From the NCBI RefSeq assembly GCF_001578105.1, contig NZ_CP014275.1, forward strand, positions 4,241,001 to 4,305,000: DNA of 64,000 bases, in the 5' to 3' direction. The stretch comes from Martelella sp. AD-3 (GTDB lineage Bacteria; Pseudomonadota; Alphaproteobacteria; Rhizobiales; Rhizobiaceae). The position numbers and the translations under genes were made by a program. Positions within the stretch are counted from its first letter, which is position 1. The number at the start of each line of letters is the position of its first letter. The notes beneath the pieces were generated by a model. That model did no database searches. It saw only the letters and a program-made list of their open reading frames with translations, and was not told where the DNA came from. Shown here piece after piece: positions 26,752-36,891 of this stretch.

Positions 26752-27719
26752 ACGGCAAGCATCCGTTCGACGGCGCGGCGCGCATCGGCGGCTATCGCCG
26801 GGTCGACGGTCACCTCGTGGCGGTTTTCCTCGAGCGCAACCCTGATATTGGCGAGCGAGATGCGCTTCATGTGCGGACAGAGATTGCAGGGCCGGACGAA
26901 ATCGACATCCGGGTGCTGAACCGAGACATTGTCGCTCATCGAGCACTCCGTCAGCAGCACCACGCGGCCGGGCTTCGCCGTGGCGACATAGTCCGACATG
27001 CCGGCGGTGGACCCGGAAAAGTCGGCCTCGGCGACCACGTCCGGCGGGCATTCGGGATGGGCGATAACGGTGACGCCCGGAAAGGCCTCGCGCATCTCGC
27101 GCACATCGTCGGCGGTGAAAAGCTCGTGCACCTCGCAATGCCCGTGCCAGGCGATCAGCTCGACATCGGTCTCGCGCGCGATGTTTTTGGCGAGATATTC
27201 ATCCGGCAGCATCAGCACCTTCGGCACGCCAAGGGATTCCACCACCTTTTTCGCATTTCCGGAGGTGCAGCAGATGTCGGACGCGGCTTTGACGGCGGCC
27301 GACGTGTTCACATAGGTAACGACCGGCACGCCGGGATGGGCCTGCCGCAGAAGCGCGATGTCCTCCGGCGTGATCGAATCCGCGAGCGAGCAGCCGGCGC
27401 GCAGATCGGGGATCAGCACCGTCTTTTCCGGGTTCAGCAGCTTGGCGGTCTCGGCCATGAAATGCACGCCGGCCAGCACGATCACATCGGCCTCGACCTT
27501 GGTCGCCTCGCGCGCCAGCGCCAGGCTGTCGCCGACGATATCCGCCACGCCATGGAAAATCTCCGGCGTCTGGTAGTTATGCGCCAGGATGACGGCGTTT
27601 TTTTCCTTTTTGAGGCGCAGGATGGCGTCGATATCGTTCTCGAAGGAAAGCCATTCCGCTTTCGGCACGACATGGGCGACGCGGTCATAGAGCGCGGCGG
27701 CAGAGAGGGGAGCATTCAT
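26748..27719 (-). CDS. nadA: Quinolinate synthase A
   Basis: A 323-residue 4Fe-4S enzyme condensing iminoaspartate with dihydroxyacetone phosphate to quinolinate. Cluster cysteines are visible in [18 protein letters not shown] and NLCPHMKR, and the substrate motif [11 protein letters not shown] is intact. AGGAGGA before the ATG at 27717-27719 decides the start. A regulatory dyad lies about 50 bp upstream. Confidence 0.96.
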   Translation of the reverse strand: MNAPLSAAALYDRVAHVVPKAEWLSFENDIDAILRLKKEKNAVILAHNYQTPEIFHGVADIVGDSLALAREATKVEADVIVLAGVHFMAETAKLLNPEKTVLIPDLRAGCSLADSITPEDIALLRQAHPGVPVVTYVNTSAAVKAASDICCTSGNAKKVVESLGVPKVLMLPDEYLAKNIARETDVELIAWHGHCEVHELFTADDVREMREAFPGVTVIAHPECPPDVVAEADFSGSTAGMSDYVATAKPGRVVLLTECSMSDNVSVQHPDVDFVRPCNLCPHMKRISLANIRVALEENRHEVTVDPAIAADARRAVERMLAV

Positions 27720-27768
27720 CGACACGTCCTCCTGATCAGGGCAGGCTGCCCGGTTTGTCGACCCATTA

Positions 27769-27785
27769 ATACTCAATTAGAGTAT
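27769..27785. promoter_or_regulatory. Likely NAD-regulator operator upstream of nadABC
   Basis: ATACTC-AATTA-GAGTAT is a perfect 6-bp-arm dyad in a short AT-rich patch between nadA and the NAD regulator gene. A second partial dyad CTATG-N7-CATAG lies at 27788-27804. Nudix-type NAD regulators bind such sites before nad genes; the pairing here is inferred from position. Confidence 0.65.
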
Positions 27786-27874
27786 ATCTATGCTGGAGTC
27801 ATAGTCGCATGTCGGCGCAATGTCAAATGCGGTGTCCGGGGCGTGCTTCGACGGCGCTGTGGGTGACGGGCGGC

Positions 27875-28777
27875 CTACATCCGCGCAACGGGAAGCCTCG
27901 AGCCGGAGAGCGCTCGTTCCTCGCGCACGGCGTGGCGGTAGCGGAACAGCTTGGCCGGGCGGCCGCCGGTTCCGGCGGTCGTCTCGCCCGTCTCCTCAAT
28001 CAGCCGCTGCTGGTCGATCTGGCGGCGGAAATTCGACTTGTGGAGCGTCAGTCCCGCCAGCGCCTCGACGCCCTTCTGCAGCTGAAGAAGGGTGAAGCAT
28101 TCGGGCATCAGCTCGAAGATCACCGGGCGGTATTTGATCTTGGCCCGCAATCGGGCAATGCCGGTCGCAAGAATGCGCCGGTGATCGGCGGCCATCGGCC
28201 GGCCGAACCAGAAGGCCGGCGCGAGACCTGCCTCGGCGATCAACCCTGCCTCATACATCAGTTCGTAGCGCTGCAGCACCAGTTCCTCGTTCCAGGCCAT
28301 GCCGTTGAGCCCGAAGGCGAAGTCCAGCCGGTGGCGGCGCGCGGCCCGGCCGGGCCGTTCGCTCATCGCCCACTGGCCGAGCATGTCCGTCACCTGTTCG
28401 AGGATTTCCGGCCTGCCGGCGCGCAGGTCCTCCCAGGGAAAATAGGCGTACCAATCCTTCCACAGCGGTCCGCCGCTTCCCGGCGGCGGCTGTTCGCGCA
28501 CCAGACCCAGATAGCTGATCGAGATCGTCCGGTGGTCACCGGGATCGAAACCGCGATCACGGTCGGCGAAGGTGTAGAGCTGTTCGAGGTAGCCGACAGG
28601 ATGGCCCGTCTGGCTCTCCACCCAGGCGCGCAGTCCGGCCTGCAGGCTGCTGTGCGCGCTTTCAAAGGGTCCGGAGGGCAGGGCCTTTCCCATCGCGACC
28701 GTCATTACCCGCGGCGCGTCGTCGGTCAGCGCGGTCAGAACGGCAATCAGTTCGGGATGGGCAAGGGCCTCGGTCAC
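27875..28777 (-). CDS. Nudix-domain transcriptional regulator of NAD synthesis (NadQ/NrtR type)
   Basis: A 300-residue protein. The N-terminal half is a Nudix-like fold (LQAGLRAWVESQTGHPVGYLEQLYTFADRDR, ISISYLGLVRE) without an intact Nudix box (GX5EX7REUXEEXGU), so it is likely a ligand sensor rather than a hydrolase. The C-terminal half has a helix-turn-helix-like region (ECFTLLQLQKGVEALAGLTLHKSNFRRQI) and a wing. This is the plan of NrtR and the alphaproteobacterial NAD regulator called NadQ. It lies directly upstream of nadABC, same strand, with the operator between. I cannot decide between the two family names. Confidence 0.8.
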   Translation of the reverse strand: MTEALAHPELIAVLTALTDDAPRVMTVAMGKALPSGPFESAHSSLQAGLRAWVESQTGHPVGYLEQLYTFADRDRGFDPGDHRTISISYLGLVREQPPPGSGGPLWKDWYAYFPWEDLRAGRPEILEQVTDMLGQWAMSERPGRAARRHRLDFAFGLNGMAWNEELVLQRYELMYEAGLIAEAGLAPAFWFGRPMAADHRRILATGIARLRAKIKYRPVIFELMPECFTLLQLQKGVEALAGLTLHKSNFRRQIDQQRLIEETGETTAGTGGRPAKLFRYRHAVREERALSGSRLPVARM

Positions 28778-28844
28778 GGGCGCTCCGATGGTTGGGCTTC
28801 ATCCATGGGCCTAACACCGAATGGCGGCATCGCCAAGCCAGGCG

Positions 28845-29363
28845 TCAGATGCAGATTGCCGCAAGCCGGGGCCGCACGCGCTCGTCAATCGTATCCAGCA
28901 CCTCTGCCGGAAACCATCTTGCATCATGCACCTCGTCCGGGTCCGGCGAAAGCGTGCCCGAGACCCGCGCCGCAAAGCGGATGTCGAGATGATAGTGCTC
29001 GGGCTCGCCCTTCTTCGGGTTTTCGGGAATGCGATGCAGGTCGATGCTGACCGGCGCGGCCTCGGGCGGAAGCGCGGCGACCAGTCCCGTCTCCTCCGCG
29101 CATTCGCGACATGCGGCCTGACGAACGGTTTCGCCCGCATCCACGTGGCCGCCCGGCTGAAACCATTTGCCCGTTGCCTTGTGGTGGATGAGCGCAGTCT
29201 GCGCAAGATCGTCCGACAGCGCGAAAAGCGATGCCGTGACGTGCACAGGGTAAACGTCGCGCCTTGTATAGTCCTGCGGTCCTCTGATAAAATCGGAGTA
29301 GAATGACAGCCAACGCGCGTCATAGCGGTCAACCAATCGGTTTATTTCCTGGTTCAAGGTCAC
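28845..29363 (-). CDS. Nudix hydrolase
   Basis: A 172-residue Nudix protein with a complete box: GGHVDAGETVRQAACRECAEETGL matches GX5EX7REUXEEXGU. The rest has KWFQPGGHVD, YHLDIRFAARV and EVHDARWFP. The substrate, a nucleoside diphosphate linked to some group, is unknown. The GTG at 29361-29363 has AAAGGA upstream at good spacing; ATGs farther upstream lack one. It is not in the nad transcript for certain: 67 bp separate it from the NAD regulator on the same strand. Confidence 0.85.
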   Translation of the reverse strand: MTLNQEINRLVDRYDARWLSFYSDFIRGPQDYTRRDVYPVHVTASLFALSDDLAQTALIHHKATGKWFQPGGHVDAGETVRQAACRECAEETGLVAALPPEAAPVSIDLHRIPENPKKGEPEHYHLDIRFAARVSGTLSPDPDEVHDARWFPAEVLDTIDERVRPRLAAICI

Positions 29364-29812
29364 GTTTTGCGGTCCTTTTGAATAACAAACGTCAATTTGT
29401 CGCATGACGGAGCGGTTTCCTGCCGCCACCGCGGAAAGCAATCATCCTAAAGAGAGAAACCGCAGCGAGGAAACAGAATTGCGCCGGAGCCGCCTTATTT
29501 TTATGAAAACGAGACTTCGGTGAATTCGAAAGCTATTTCAGGTGTTTGACGATTGTTCAAATCGCCGGGGCACAAGCTTTTTGATTGCATGGTCAAAAAA
29601 AAACGATAGTCTCGCCATCAGTGTGGCAGCCGTTGTTGGGAACGGGGCCACGCGCTTGACTTTCGTGCGCGCCAGGGCAACTGCAACGATGCCGGCTGGC
29701 GCCCGATACGGCTTTGATCCATCGCGGCTGACATGTTTTCTGGCGGCGGCGCGGGTTTCACGGAGGATCCGGTGTCATGAAAACCGGTCCGATGACCAAC
29801 AAGGGGAAAATG
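29364..29812. other. About 450-bp control region before dppA
   Basis: It holds the promoters of the Nudix gene and the dpp operon. AT-rich patches lie at 29500-29620 with TTTGA-N7-TCAAA at 29545-29561 and a TTGACT hexamer near 29656. No complete promoter can be assigned. GGAGG at 29762-29766 and AAGGGG at 29801-29806 are two possible dppA ribosome sites. No gene is seen. Confidence 0.4.
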
Positions 29813-31408
29813 ATGAAAAAACTGAAGGCTTTGGCGCTCGCCACGAGCTTCTTCGTTGCGCTTGGCGGTGCGGCCAGCGCGAAGACTCTTGTCTATTGTT
29901 CGGAAGGTTCGCCCGAGGGCTTCGATCCGGCGCCTTATACGTCCGGCACGACCTTCGACGCTGCCTCGCGCACCGTCTACAACCGTCTTGCCGAATTCAA
30001 GCACGGCTCCACCGAAGTCGAGCCGGGCCTTGCCGAGAGCTGGGACGTTTCCGATGACGGACTGGAATACACATTCCACCTGCGACCGGGCGTCAAGTTC
30101 CAGACCACCGACTATTTCACGCCCACGCGCGAGATGAACGCCGACGACGTCATCTTCTCGTTCATGCGCCAGATGGACGAGCAGAGCCCCTGGTATCAGT
30201 ATGCGCCGGGCATTTCCTGGGAATATTTCAACGGCATGTCGATGCCGGACCTGATCGAGAGCATCGAAAAGGTCGATGACATGACGGTCAAGTTCGTGCT
30301 CACGCGTCCCGAAGCGCCGATGATCGCCAACCTTGCCATGGACTTCGCCTCGATCGTCTCCAAGGAATATGCCGATCAGCTCGAAGCGGCCGGCACGATG
30401 GAGCAGTTCAACCAGAAGCCGGTCGGGACGGGTCCGTTCACCTTCGTGAACTACCAGCAGGATGCCGTCATCCGCTACAAGGCCAACCCGGACTATTTCA
30501 AGGGCAAGGAAGAACTCGACAATCTGATCTTCGCGATCACCACCGATGCCGCCGTGCGCCGCCAGAAGCTCGAAGCCGGCGAATGCCACATCATGCCCTA
30601 TCCGTCGCCCGCCGATCTGGAAGCGTTGGAAGCCAATGACGATCTGACCGTCATGGAAAAGGAAGGCCTGAACGTCGGCTACCTCGCCTACAACACCAAG
30701 GTCGCCCCCTTCGACAATCCGAAGGTCCGCAAGGCGCTGAACATGGCGATCGACAAGCAGGCCATTCTGGAATCGGTGTTCCAGGGCGCCGGTGAAGTGG
30801 CCAAGAACCCGATCCCGCCGACCATGTGGTCGTATAATGACGAGGTACAGGACGACCCCTACGATCCGGAAGCCGCGAAGGCGATGCTGGAAGAAGAAGG
30901 CGTGACCGATCTTTCGATGAAGATCTGGGCCATGCCGGTACAGCGTCCTTATAACCCGAACGCGCGCCGCATGGCCGAGCTGATGCAGGCCGACCTGGCG
31001 GAAGTCGGCGTGGACGCCGAAGTCGTTTCCTATGAGTGGGGCGAATACCTGGCCCGGTCTTCCGCAGAAGATCGCGACGGCGCCGTGCTTCTCGGCTGGA
31101 CCGGCGACAACGGCGACCCGGACAACTTCCTCGCCGTTCTGCTCGGCTGCGACGCTGTCGGCGGCTCCAACCGCGCGCAGTGGTGCTACCAGCCCTTCGA
31201 GGACCTGATCCAGAAGGCCAAAGTCACCTCCGACACCGAAGAGCGCACCGCGCTTTATGAAGAGGCCCAGGTCGTCTTCAAGGAACAGGCGCCGTGGAAC
31301 ACGATCGCCCATTCCAAGGTGTTCATGCCGATGTCGACGTCTGTTGAAGGCTTCGTCATGGATCCGCTGGGTTACCACCGCTTCGATGATGTGACCATCA
31401 ACGAATAA
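29813..31408 (+). CDS. dppA: Dipeptide-type ABC transporter substrate-binding protein
   Basis: A periplasmic binding protein of about 531 residues, SBP family 5. The signal peptide MKKLKALALATSFFVALGG ends at SASA-like GAASA. The mature part begins KTLVYCSEGSPEGFDPA, the DppA-type start, and includes ETYTFHLRPGVKF-like EYTFHLRPGVKF, GTGPFTF and YKANPDYF. Cys pairs CSEG, GECHI and LLGCDAVGGSNRAQWCY resemble E. coli DppA. Start 29813 gives the cleanest signal peptide; 29777 with GGAGG is an alternative. Substrates are likely dipeptides, possibly heme precursors such as aminolevulinate. Confidence 0.9.
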   Translation: MKKLKALALATSFFVALGGAASAKTLVYCSEGSPEGFDPAPYTSGTTFDAASRTVYNRLAEFKHGSTEVEPGLAESWDVSDDGLEYTFHLRPGVKFQTTDYFTPTREMNADDVIFSFMRQMDEQSPWYQYAPGISWEYFNGMSMPDLIESIEKVDDMTVKFVLTRPEAPMIANLAMDFASIVSKEYADQLEAAGTMEQFNQKPVGTGPFTFVNYQQDAVIRYKANPDYFKGKEELDNLIFAITTDAAVRRQKLEAGECHIMPYPSPADLEALEANDDLTVMEKEGLNVGYLAYNTKVAPFDNPKVRKALNMAIDKQAILESVFQGAGEVAKNPIPPTMWSYNDEVQDDPYDPEAAKAMLEEEGVTDLSMKIWAMPVQRPYNPNARRMAELMQADLAEVGVDAEVVSYEWGEYLARSSAEDRDGAVLLGWTGDNGDPDNFLAVLLGCDAVGGSNRAQWCYQPFEDLIQKAKVTSDTEERTALYEEAQVVFKEQAPWNTIAHSKVFMPMSTSVEGFVMDPLGYHRFDDVTINE

Positions 31409-31428
31409 GAACAGACTTTCGAAGCTTT

Positions 31429-31450
31429 GGGGCCGGTCCAACCCGGCCCC
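31429..31450 (+). repeat. Intercistronic hairpin after dppA
   Basis: GGGGCCGG, loop TCCAAC, CCGGCCCC: a perfect 8-bp GC stem 20 bp after dppA and 26 bp before dppB, followed by TTCGC but no T-run. Such hairpins commonly protect the binding-protein mRNA and lower expression of the permease genes. Confidence 0.65.
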
Positions 31451-31476
31451 TTCGCAATCAAGGCGTAAGACGCATT

Positions 31477-32484
31477 ATGCTCAGATTTCTCTTCAGCAAA
31501 CTGCTGCTGATCGTCCCGACCTTTATCGGGATTACCATTGTTGCCTTCGGTTTCGTGCGCGTGCTGCCCGGCGATCCCGTCCTGCTTCTGGCCGGCGAAC
31601 GCGGTATGGACCCGGACCGTTACCAGGCGCTTCTCCATCAGTTCGGCTATGACCGACCGATCGTCGTCCAGTATCTCGACTATGTCTGGGGACTGTTGCA
31701 CGGCGATTTCGGCATCTCGATCTCGACCAAGCAGCCGGTGTTCCAGGAATTCCTGAACCTGTTTCCGGCGACCGCGGAGCTCGCCATCTGCGCCATGCTG
31801 CTGGCAATCATCATCGGCATTCCCGCCGGCATCCTGTCGGCCGTCAAGCGCGGCTCGGTCTTCGACCAGGCCACCATGGGCATCGCGCTCACCGGCTACT
31901 CCATGCCGATCTTCTGGTGGGGTCTGCTGCTGATCATCCTGTTTTCCGGCATTCTCGGCTGGACGCCGGTCTCCGGCCGGATTTCGCTGCTTTACTATTT
32001 CCCCTCCGTTACCGGCTTCATGACCATCGATTCGCTGCTGTCGGGCGAGAAGGGGGCCTTTGCCTCGGCGATCTCGCACCTGATCCTGCCGTCCATCGTG
32101 CTGGCCACCATTCCGCTCGCCGTCATCGCGCGGCAGACGCGATCGGCCATGCTGGAAGTGCTCGGCGAGGACTATGTGCGCACGGCGCGCGCCAAGGGGC
32201 TTTCAGCAAAGCGCGTCATCGGCGTTCATGCGCTCAGAAACGCGATGATCCCGGTCATCACCACCATCGGCCTGCAGATCGGCATGCTGATGGCCGGGGC
32301 GATCCTGACGGAAACGATCTTCTCCTGGCCGGGCATCGGCAAGTGGATGATCGATTCGATTTCCAGACGCGACTATCCGGTCGTCCAGGGCGGACTGGTG
32401 CTGATCGCCGCCCTCGTCATGTTCGTCAATCTCGTGGTCGATCTGCTTTACGGTCTGATCAACCCCCGTATCCGCCACCAGTAG
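31477..32484 (+). CDS. dppB: Dipeptide ABC transporter permease
   Basis: A 335-residue inner-membrane protein of the DppB family: N-terminal helix LLLIVPTFIGITIVAFGFVRVLPGDP, six membrane spans in all, and the EAA loop with RTARAKGLSAKRVIGVHALRNAMIPVI that docks the ATPases. It pairs with DppC. Confidence 0.94.
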   Translation: MLRFLFSKLLLIVPTFIGITIVAFGFVRVLPGDPVLLLAGERGMDPDRYQALLHQFGYDRPIVVQYLDYVWGLLHGDFGISISTKQPVFQEFLNLFPATAELAICAMLLAIIIGIPAGILSAVKRGSVFDQATMGIALTGYSMPIFWWGLLLIILFSGILGWTPVSGRISLLYYFPSVTGFMTIDSLLSGEKGAFASAISHLILPSIVLATIPLAVIARQTRSAMLEVLGEDYVRTARAKGLSAKRVIGVHALRNAMIPVITTIGLQIGMLMAGAILTETIFSWPGIGKWMIDSISRRDYPVVQGGLVLIAALVMFVNLVVDLLYGLINPRIRHQ

Positions 32485-32494
32485 GAGCTCAGCC

Positions 32495-33403
32495 ATGTCG
32501 GACAGCACGCTGGGCCAGCCGGTCCAAAAACGAAATATCCGCCTGCAGATGCTTTCCGAGTTCTGGCACTATTTCAGCCAGAACAAGGGGGCCGTCGTCG
32601 GCCTTGTCATCATCATCCTTCTTGTGCTGGTGGCGATCTTCGCGCCCTTGCTCGCGCCGCATAATCCGATCGAGCAATATCGCGACATGTTCCTCACCCC
32701 GCCCTTCTGGCAGGAGGGCGGCACGCTTGAATTCCCGCTAGGAACCGACGCGGTCGGCCGCGATATCCTCTCTCGCCTCATCTATGGGTCGCGCTATTCG
32801 CTGGCGATCGGCATGATCGTCGTCTCGATCGCGCTTCTCCTTGGCATCACGCTCGGCCTTGTTGCCGGTTTCTTCCGGGGCTGGGTCGATGTGGCGATCA
32901 TGCGCGTCATGGACGTGATCCTCGCCTTTCCGCCGCTGCTTCTGGCGCTGGTTCTGGTCGCCGTCCTCGGTCCCGGCCTGTTCAACGCCATGATCGCGAT
33001 CGCGCTCGTGCTGCAGCCGCATTTTGCCCGTCTGACGCGCGCAGCGGTAATGGCCGAGGCGAAGCGCGAATATGTCGTCTCCGCCCGCGTTGCCGGCGCC
33101 CGCAATTTCCGGCTGATGTTCAAGACCATCCTGCCGAACTGCCTTGCGCCGTTGATCGTGCAGGCCACGCTTTCGTTCTCCAACGCCATTCTCGAGGCGG
33201 CAGCCCTTGGCTTTCTCGGCATGGGCGCCCAGCCGCCGACGCCGGAATGGGGCACGATGCTGGCCGAAGCGCGCGAGTTCATCCTGCGCGCCTGGTGGGT
33301 CGTCACCTTCCCCGGCCTCGCCATCCTGATCACCGTGCTGGCGATCAATCTCGTCGGCGATGGTCTGCGTGATGCGCTCGATCCCAAGCTGAAGCGGAGC
33401 TAG
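32495..33403 (+). CDS. dppC: Dipeptide ABC transporter permease
   Basis: A 302-residue partner of DppB with a cytosolic N-terminus, the OppC-type N-terminal helix (VVGLVIIILLVLVAIFAPLLAPHNP), GTDAVGRDILSRLIYGSR and the EAA loop ARVAGARNFRLMFKTILPNCLAPLIV. It lies 10 bp after dppB and 4 bp before dppD. Confidence 0.94.
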   Translation: MSDSTLGQPVQKRNIRLQMLSEFWHYFSQNKGAVVGLVIIILLVLVAIFAPLLAPHNPIEQYRDMFLTPPFWQEGGTLEFPLGTDAVGRDILSRLIYGSRYSLAIGMIVVSIALLLGITLGLVAGFFRGWVDVAIMRVMDVILAFPPLLLALVLVAVLGPGLFNAMIAIALVLQPHFARLTRAAVMAEAKREYVVSARVAGARNFRLMFKTILPNCLAPLIVQATLSFSNAILEAAALGFLGMGAQPPTPEWGTMLAEAREFILRAWWVVTFPGLAILITVLAINLVGDGLRDALDPKLKRS

Positions 33404-33407
33404 AGAC

Positions 33408-34253
33408 ATGGAACCGCTACTCGACGTTCAAAACCTTTCCGTCAGCTTCCCGACCGCAGCGGGCGAGACGACGGTGCTGCACAATGCCTCCTACCGCATC
33501 GATCGCGGCGAGGTGCTCGCCATTGTCGGCGAGAGCGGCTCCGGCAAGTCGGTCGCCATGCTCGCCGTGATGGGGCTCCTGCCGACAACGGCGCGGGTGA
33601 CGGCCGACCGCATCGCCTTCGAGGGCCGCGACATCATCAACATGCCGGCAAAGGAGCGGCGCAAGATCATCGGACGCGACATTTCGATGATCTTCCAGGA
33701 GCCGGTTGCCAGCCTCAATCCGTGCTTCACCGCCGGCTTCCAGATCGAGGAAGTGCTGAAGCAGCACACGGACCTCGACAAGAAGGCCCGCCACAAACGC
33801 GCCGTCGAACTGCTGGAGGCCGTCGGCCTTCCCAACCCGGAAGACCGGCTGAAGGCCTATCCGCACCAGATGTCCGGCGGCCAGTGCCAGCGCATCATGA
33901 TCGCGATCGCCATGGCCTGTTCGCCGAAGCTGCTGATTGCCGACGAGCCGACCACGGCGCTTGACGTGACGATCCAGAAGCAGATCCTCGAACTGCTCGG
34001 CCGCCTTCAGGCGGAAACCGGCATGGCGCTGATCATGATCACCCATGACATGGGCGTTGTCGCCGAGACCGCCGACCGGGTGGTGGTGCAGTATAAGGGC
34101 CGCAAGATGGAGGAGGCCGACGTGCTGTCGCTGTTTGAAAATCCGAAGCATGCCTATACCCGCGCGCTGCTGTCCGCACTGCCGGAAAACGCCACCGGCG
34201 ACCGCCTACCGACCATCGACTATTCGGCCGATTTTACGGGAGAAACGCTGTGA
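33408..34253 (+). CDS. dppD: Dipeptide ABC transporter ATPase
   Basis: A 281-residue ATPase. Walker A GESGSGKS (about 41-48), Q-loop MIFQEP, signature SGGQCQR, Walker [14 protein letters not shown] and switch histidine ITHDMG are all intact. It is shorter than the usual 320-330 residue DppD: the C-terminal oligopeptide domain with its cysteine-rich metal site is mostly missing. Stop and dppF start overlap. Confidence 0.92.
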   Translation: MEPLLDVQNLSVSFPTAAGETTVLHNASYRIDRGEVLAIVGESGSGKSVAMLAVMGLLPTTARVTADRIAFEGRDIINMPAKERRKIIGRDISMIFQEPVASLNPCFTAGFQIEEVLKQHTDLDKKARHKRAVELLEAVGLPNPEDRLKAYPHQMSGGQCQRIMIAIAMACSPKLLIADEPTTALDVTIQKQILELLGRLQAETGMALIMITHDMGVVAETADRVVVQYKGRKMEEADVLSLFENPKHAYTRALLSALPENATGDRLPTIDYSADFTGETL

Positions 34254-35095
34254 GCGAGATCGTCGCAGAGGGAAAGAACATCGTCCGCGACTACATCGTG
34301 CCGGGCGGCATGTTCCACAAGGCCCGCACGGTTCGGGCGCTGAAGGGCGTCGACTTTTCCGTCGAGCGCGGCAAGACGCTGGCGCTCGTGGGGGAGTCGG
34401 GTTGCGGCAAGTCGACGCTCGCCCGCATCATCACCATGATCGATGCACAGACGGATGGCGATCTGACGATCGAAGGCCAGAAGGTCGATATTTCCGGTAC
34501 GCGGCCGACGCCGGAACAGCGCCGCAAGGTGCAGATCGTGTTCCAGAACCCCTATGGCTCGCTCAATCCGCGCCAGAAGGTGGGCGACGTGCTGATGGAG
34601 CCGCTCTTGCTCAACACTGACTATTCGGCAACGGACAGGCGCGACAAGGCGCAGGATCTGTTGAAAAAGGTCGGTCTTGGCCCTGAGCATTTCGATCGCT
34701 ACCCGCACATGTTTTCCGGTGGTCAGCGCCAGCGCATCGCCATTGCCCGGGCGCTGATCCTCAATCCGAGCCTTCTGGTGCTCGACGAGCCGGTTTCGGC
34801 ACTCGATCTTTCCGTTCAGGCCCAGATTCTCAACCTGCTCGCCGACCTGCAGGACGAGTTCAACCTCACCTATATCTTCGTCAGCCACGATCTTTCCGTG
34901 GTGCGCTATATCTGCGACGAGATCATGGTGATGTATTTCGGCGAAGTCGTCGAACGCGGCTCGCGCGACCAGGTGTTCACCGATCCGCAGCACGAATATA
35001 CGCAGACCCTGTTCAAGGCGACCCCGCGCGCCGATGTCGAAAGCATCCGCGCCCGCCTTGCCGCCAAACAGGCAAAGATGGCCGCCGGCAACTGA
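34250..35095 (+). CDS. dppF: Dipeptide ABC transporter ATPase
   Basis: A 281-residue ATPase partner with Walker A GESGCGKS, Q-loop IVFQNPYGSLNPR, signature SGGQRQR and Walker B LLVLDEPVSALDLS. It starts with GTG overlapping the dppD stop (34250-34253). Like DppD it has a shortened C-terminus. Confidence 0.92.
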   Translation: MSEIVAEGKNIVRDYIVPGGMFHKARTVRALKGVDFSVERGKTLALVGESGCGKSTLARIITMIDAQTDGDLTIEGQKVDISGTRPTPEQRRKVQIVFQNPYGSLNPRQKVGDVLMEPLLLNTDYSATDRRDKAQDLLKKVGLGPEHFDRYPHMFSGGQRQRIAIARALILNPSLLVLDEPVSALDLSVQAQILNLLADLQDEFNLTYIFVSHDLSVVRYICDEIMVMYFGEVVERGSRDQVFTDPQHEYTQTLFKATPRADVESIRARLAAKQAKMAAGN

Positions 35096-35108
35096 AGTTG
35101 CCGGCTGG

Positions 35109-35155
35109 AGCGTTTCCGGGCGGAAAACCGGTATCCACTTTATCCTGGAAACGCT
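35109..35155. terminator. Inverted repeat between convergent dppF and betA
   Basis: AGCGTTTCC (35109-35117) pairs with GGAAACGCT (35147-35155), with CGGAAAACCGGTATCC between. It occupies most of the 66-bp gap between two converging operons and can act in both directions. Its sequence also resembles a short repeat common in rhizobia. Confidence 0.55.
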
Positions 35156-35161
35156 GTTGCC

Positions 35162-36826
35162 TCAGCGGTCTGACGTTTCCCAGCGCGGATTGAGCCAGGG
35201 CGCGGCGTTTTCCGGCGCGAGCGGCTGGCGGCCCAGAATATGGTCGCTCGCCTTTTCGCCGACCATGATGGACGGCGCGTTGAGATTGCCGTTGGTGATG
35301 CGCGGAAACACCGAACTGTCGGCGACCCTCAAGCCCTCGACGCCGATCACCCGGCACTCCGGATCGACAACCGCCATCCTGTCATCGGCGCGGCCCATCT
35401 TCGCCGTGCCGCAGGGGTGATAGGCGCTTTCGGCGTGTTCGCGGATGAAGCCGTCGATCTCGTCATCGCTTTGAACGCCGCTGCCCGGCTGGATCTCCTT
35501 GCCGCGATAGGGGTCGAAGGCGGTCTGCGCGAAGATCTCGCGCGTGAGGCGCACGCAACGGCGGAAGTCCTCCCAATCCTGTTCGTGGCTCATATAGTTG
35601 AAGGCGATCTTTGGCGCGTCCTTTGGATCGGCGCTTTTCAGCGTCACCGCGCCGCGGGACGGCGAGCGCATCGGCCCGACATGGGCCTGGAAGCCGTGAC
35701 CCTCGGCCGGCGCCGTGCCGTCATAGCGCACCGCCATCGGCAGGAAATGGTACTGGATATCCGGATAATCGACGCCGGCGCGCGAGCGCACGAAGGCGGC
35801 GCTTTCAAACTGGTTGGAAGCGCCGATGCCGTTCTTGAAGAACAGCCATTGCGCGCCGGCGAGCCCCTTGCCGAAGATGTTCCAGTGCTTGTAGAGCGTG
35901 ATCGGCTGGGTGCTGGCCTGCTGGATATAGACTTCCAGATGGTCCTGCAGGTTCTTGCCAACGCCGGGCCGGTCGGCGACGAGCGGAATGCCGTTTTCGG
36001 CAAGCTCCGCCGCCGGGCCAATGCCGGAAAGAAGCAGTATTTTCGGCGTGTTGATCGAAGACGCCGCCAGGATGACCTCGCGACGCGCGCGGATGACCTC
36101 GATTCGGCCGCCGCGTTCGATTTCGACGCCGACGGCGCGGCCGTCCTCGATAACCACCTTGCGGGCGAAGCAGCGGATCAGATCAAGGTTTTGGCGCTTC
36201 AGCGCCGGCTTGAGGTAGGCATTGGCCGCCGACCAGCGTCTTCCCTTCCAGACCGTCTGCTCCATCGGCCCGAAGCCTTCCTGCTTCTCGCCGTTATAAT
36301 CCCCGGTCGTTTCGAAGCCCGCCTGTTTTCCGGCCTCGACAAAGGCGTGGAACAGCGGGTTCCTGCGCGGGCCGCGCGTCACATGCAGCGGGCCGTCCTT
36401 GCCCCGCCAGGACGGATCGCCGCCATGGCCGCCCTCGTGCCAGTGCTCCATGCGCTTGAAATAGGGCAGCACGTCCGCGTAGCCCCAGCCGCTTGCACCC
36501 GCTTCGGCCCAGTGGTCGTAATCGCGGGCGTGTCCCCGAACATAGACCATGCCGTTGATCGAGGACGAGCCGCCGATCACCTTGCCGCGCGGGGTTGCCA
36601 GACGTCGGTTGCCGAGATGCGGCTCGGGCTCGGAGACAAAGCCCCAGTCATAGCGCTTCATGTTCATCGGGTATGAAAGGGCAGCAGGCATTTGAATGAA
36701 GGGGCCGATATCGGTCCCGCCGAATTCCAGCACCAGAACGGAGTGCCTGCCGTCTTCCGAAAGCCGCGCGGCCATGGCCGAGCCTGCGGAACCGGAACCA
36801 ACAATGACAAAATCTGCTTCAGTCAT
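35162..36826 (-). CDS. betA: Choline dehydrogenase
   Basis: A 554-residue GMC flavoprotein oxidising choline to betaine aldehyde. The FAD motif [18 protein letters not shown] lies at about 8-25, [15 protein letters not shown] follows, and the catalytic His is in [12 protein letters not shown]. The length equals the family. The ATG at 36824-36826 is the usual MTEADF start. It is the last gene of betI-betC-betB-betA, though 224 bp and a repeat separate it from betB. Confidence 0.94.
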   Translation of the reverse strand: MTEADFVIVGSGSAGSAMAARLSEDGRHSVLVLEFGGTDIGPFIQMPAALSYPMNMKRYDWGFVSEPEPHLGNRRLATPRGKVIGGSSSINGMVYVRGHARDYDHWAEAGASGWGYADVLPYFKRMEHWHEGGHGGDPSWRGKDGPLHVTRGPRRNPLFHAFVEAGKQAGFETTGDYNGEKQEGFGPMEQTVWKGRRWSAANAYLKPALKRQNLDLIRCFARKVVIEDGRAVGVEIERGGRIEVIRARREVILAASSINTPKILLLSGIGPAAELAENGIPLVADRPGVGKNLQDHLEVYIQQASTQPITLYKHWNIFGKGLAGAQWLFFKNGIGASNQFESAAFVRSRAGVDYPDIQYHFLPMAVRYDGTAPAEGHGFQAHVGPMRSPSRGAVTLKSADPKDAPKIAFNYMSHEQDWEDFRRCVRLTREIFAQTAFDPYRGKEIQPGSGVQSDDEIDGFIREHAESAYHPCGTAKMGRADDRMAVVDPECRVIGVEGLRVADSSVFPRITNGNLNAPSIMVGEKASDHILGRQPLAPENAAPWLNPRWETSDR

Positions 36827-36891
36827 GAGACTTTTTGAACCTTTTTGCGGCAGCGGGGCCGGATTTCCTGACGGAGCGGTTGGCTCCAACC

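Noticed and set aside
24760..26919. Open frame of about 720 codons antisense to nadB and nadC
   Set aside because: It crosses two well-supported genes on the other strand, has alanine/arginine/glycine-rich low-complexity translation and no recognisable domain.
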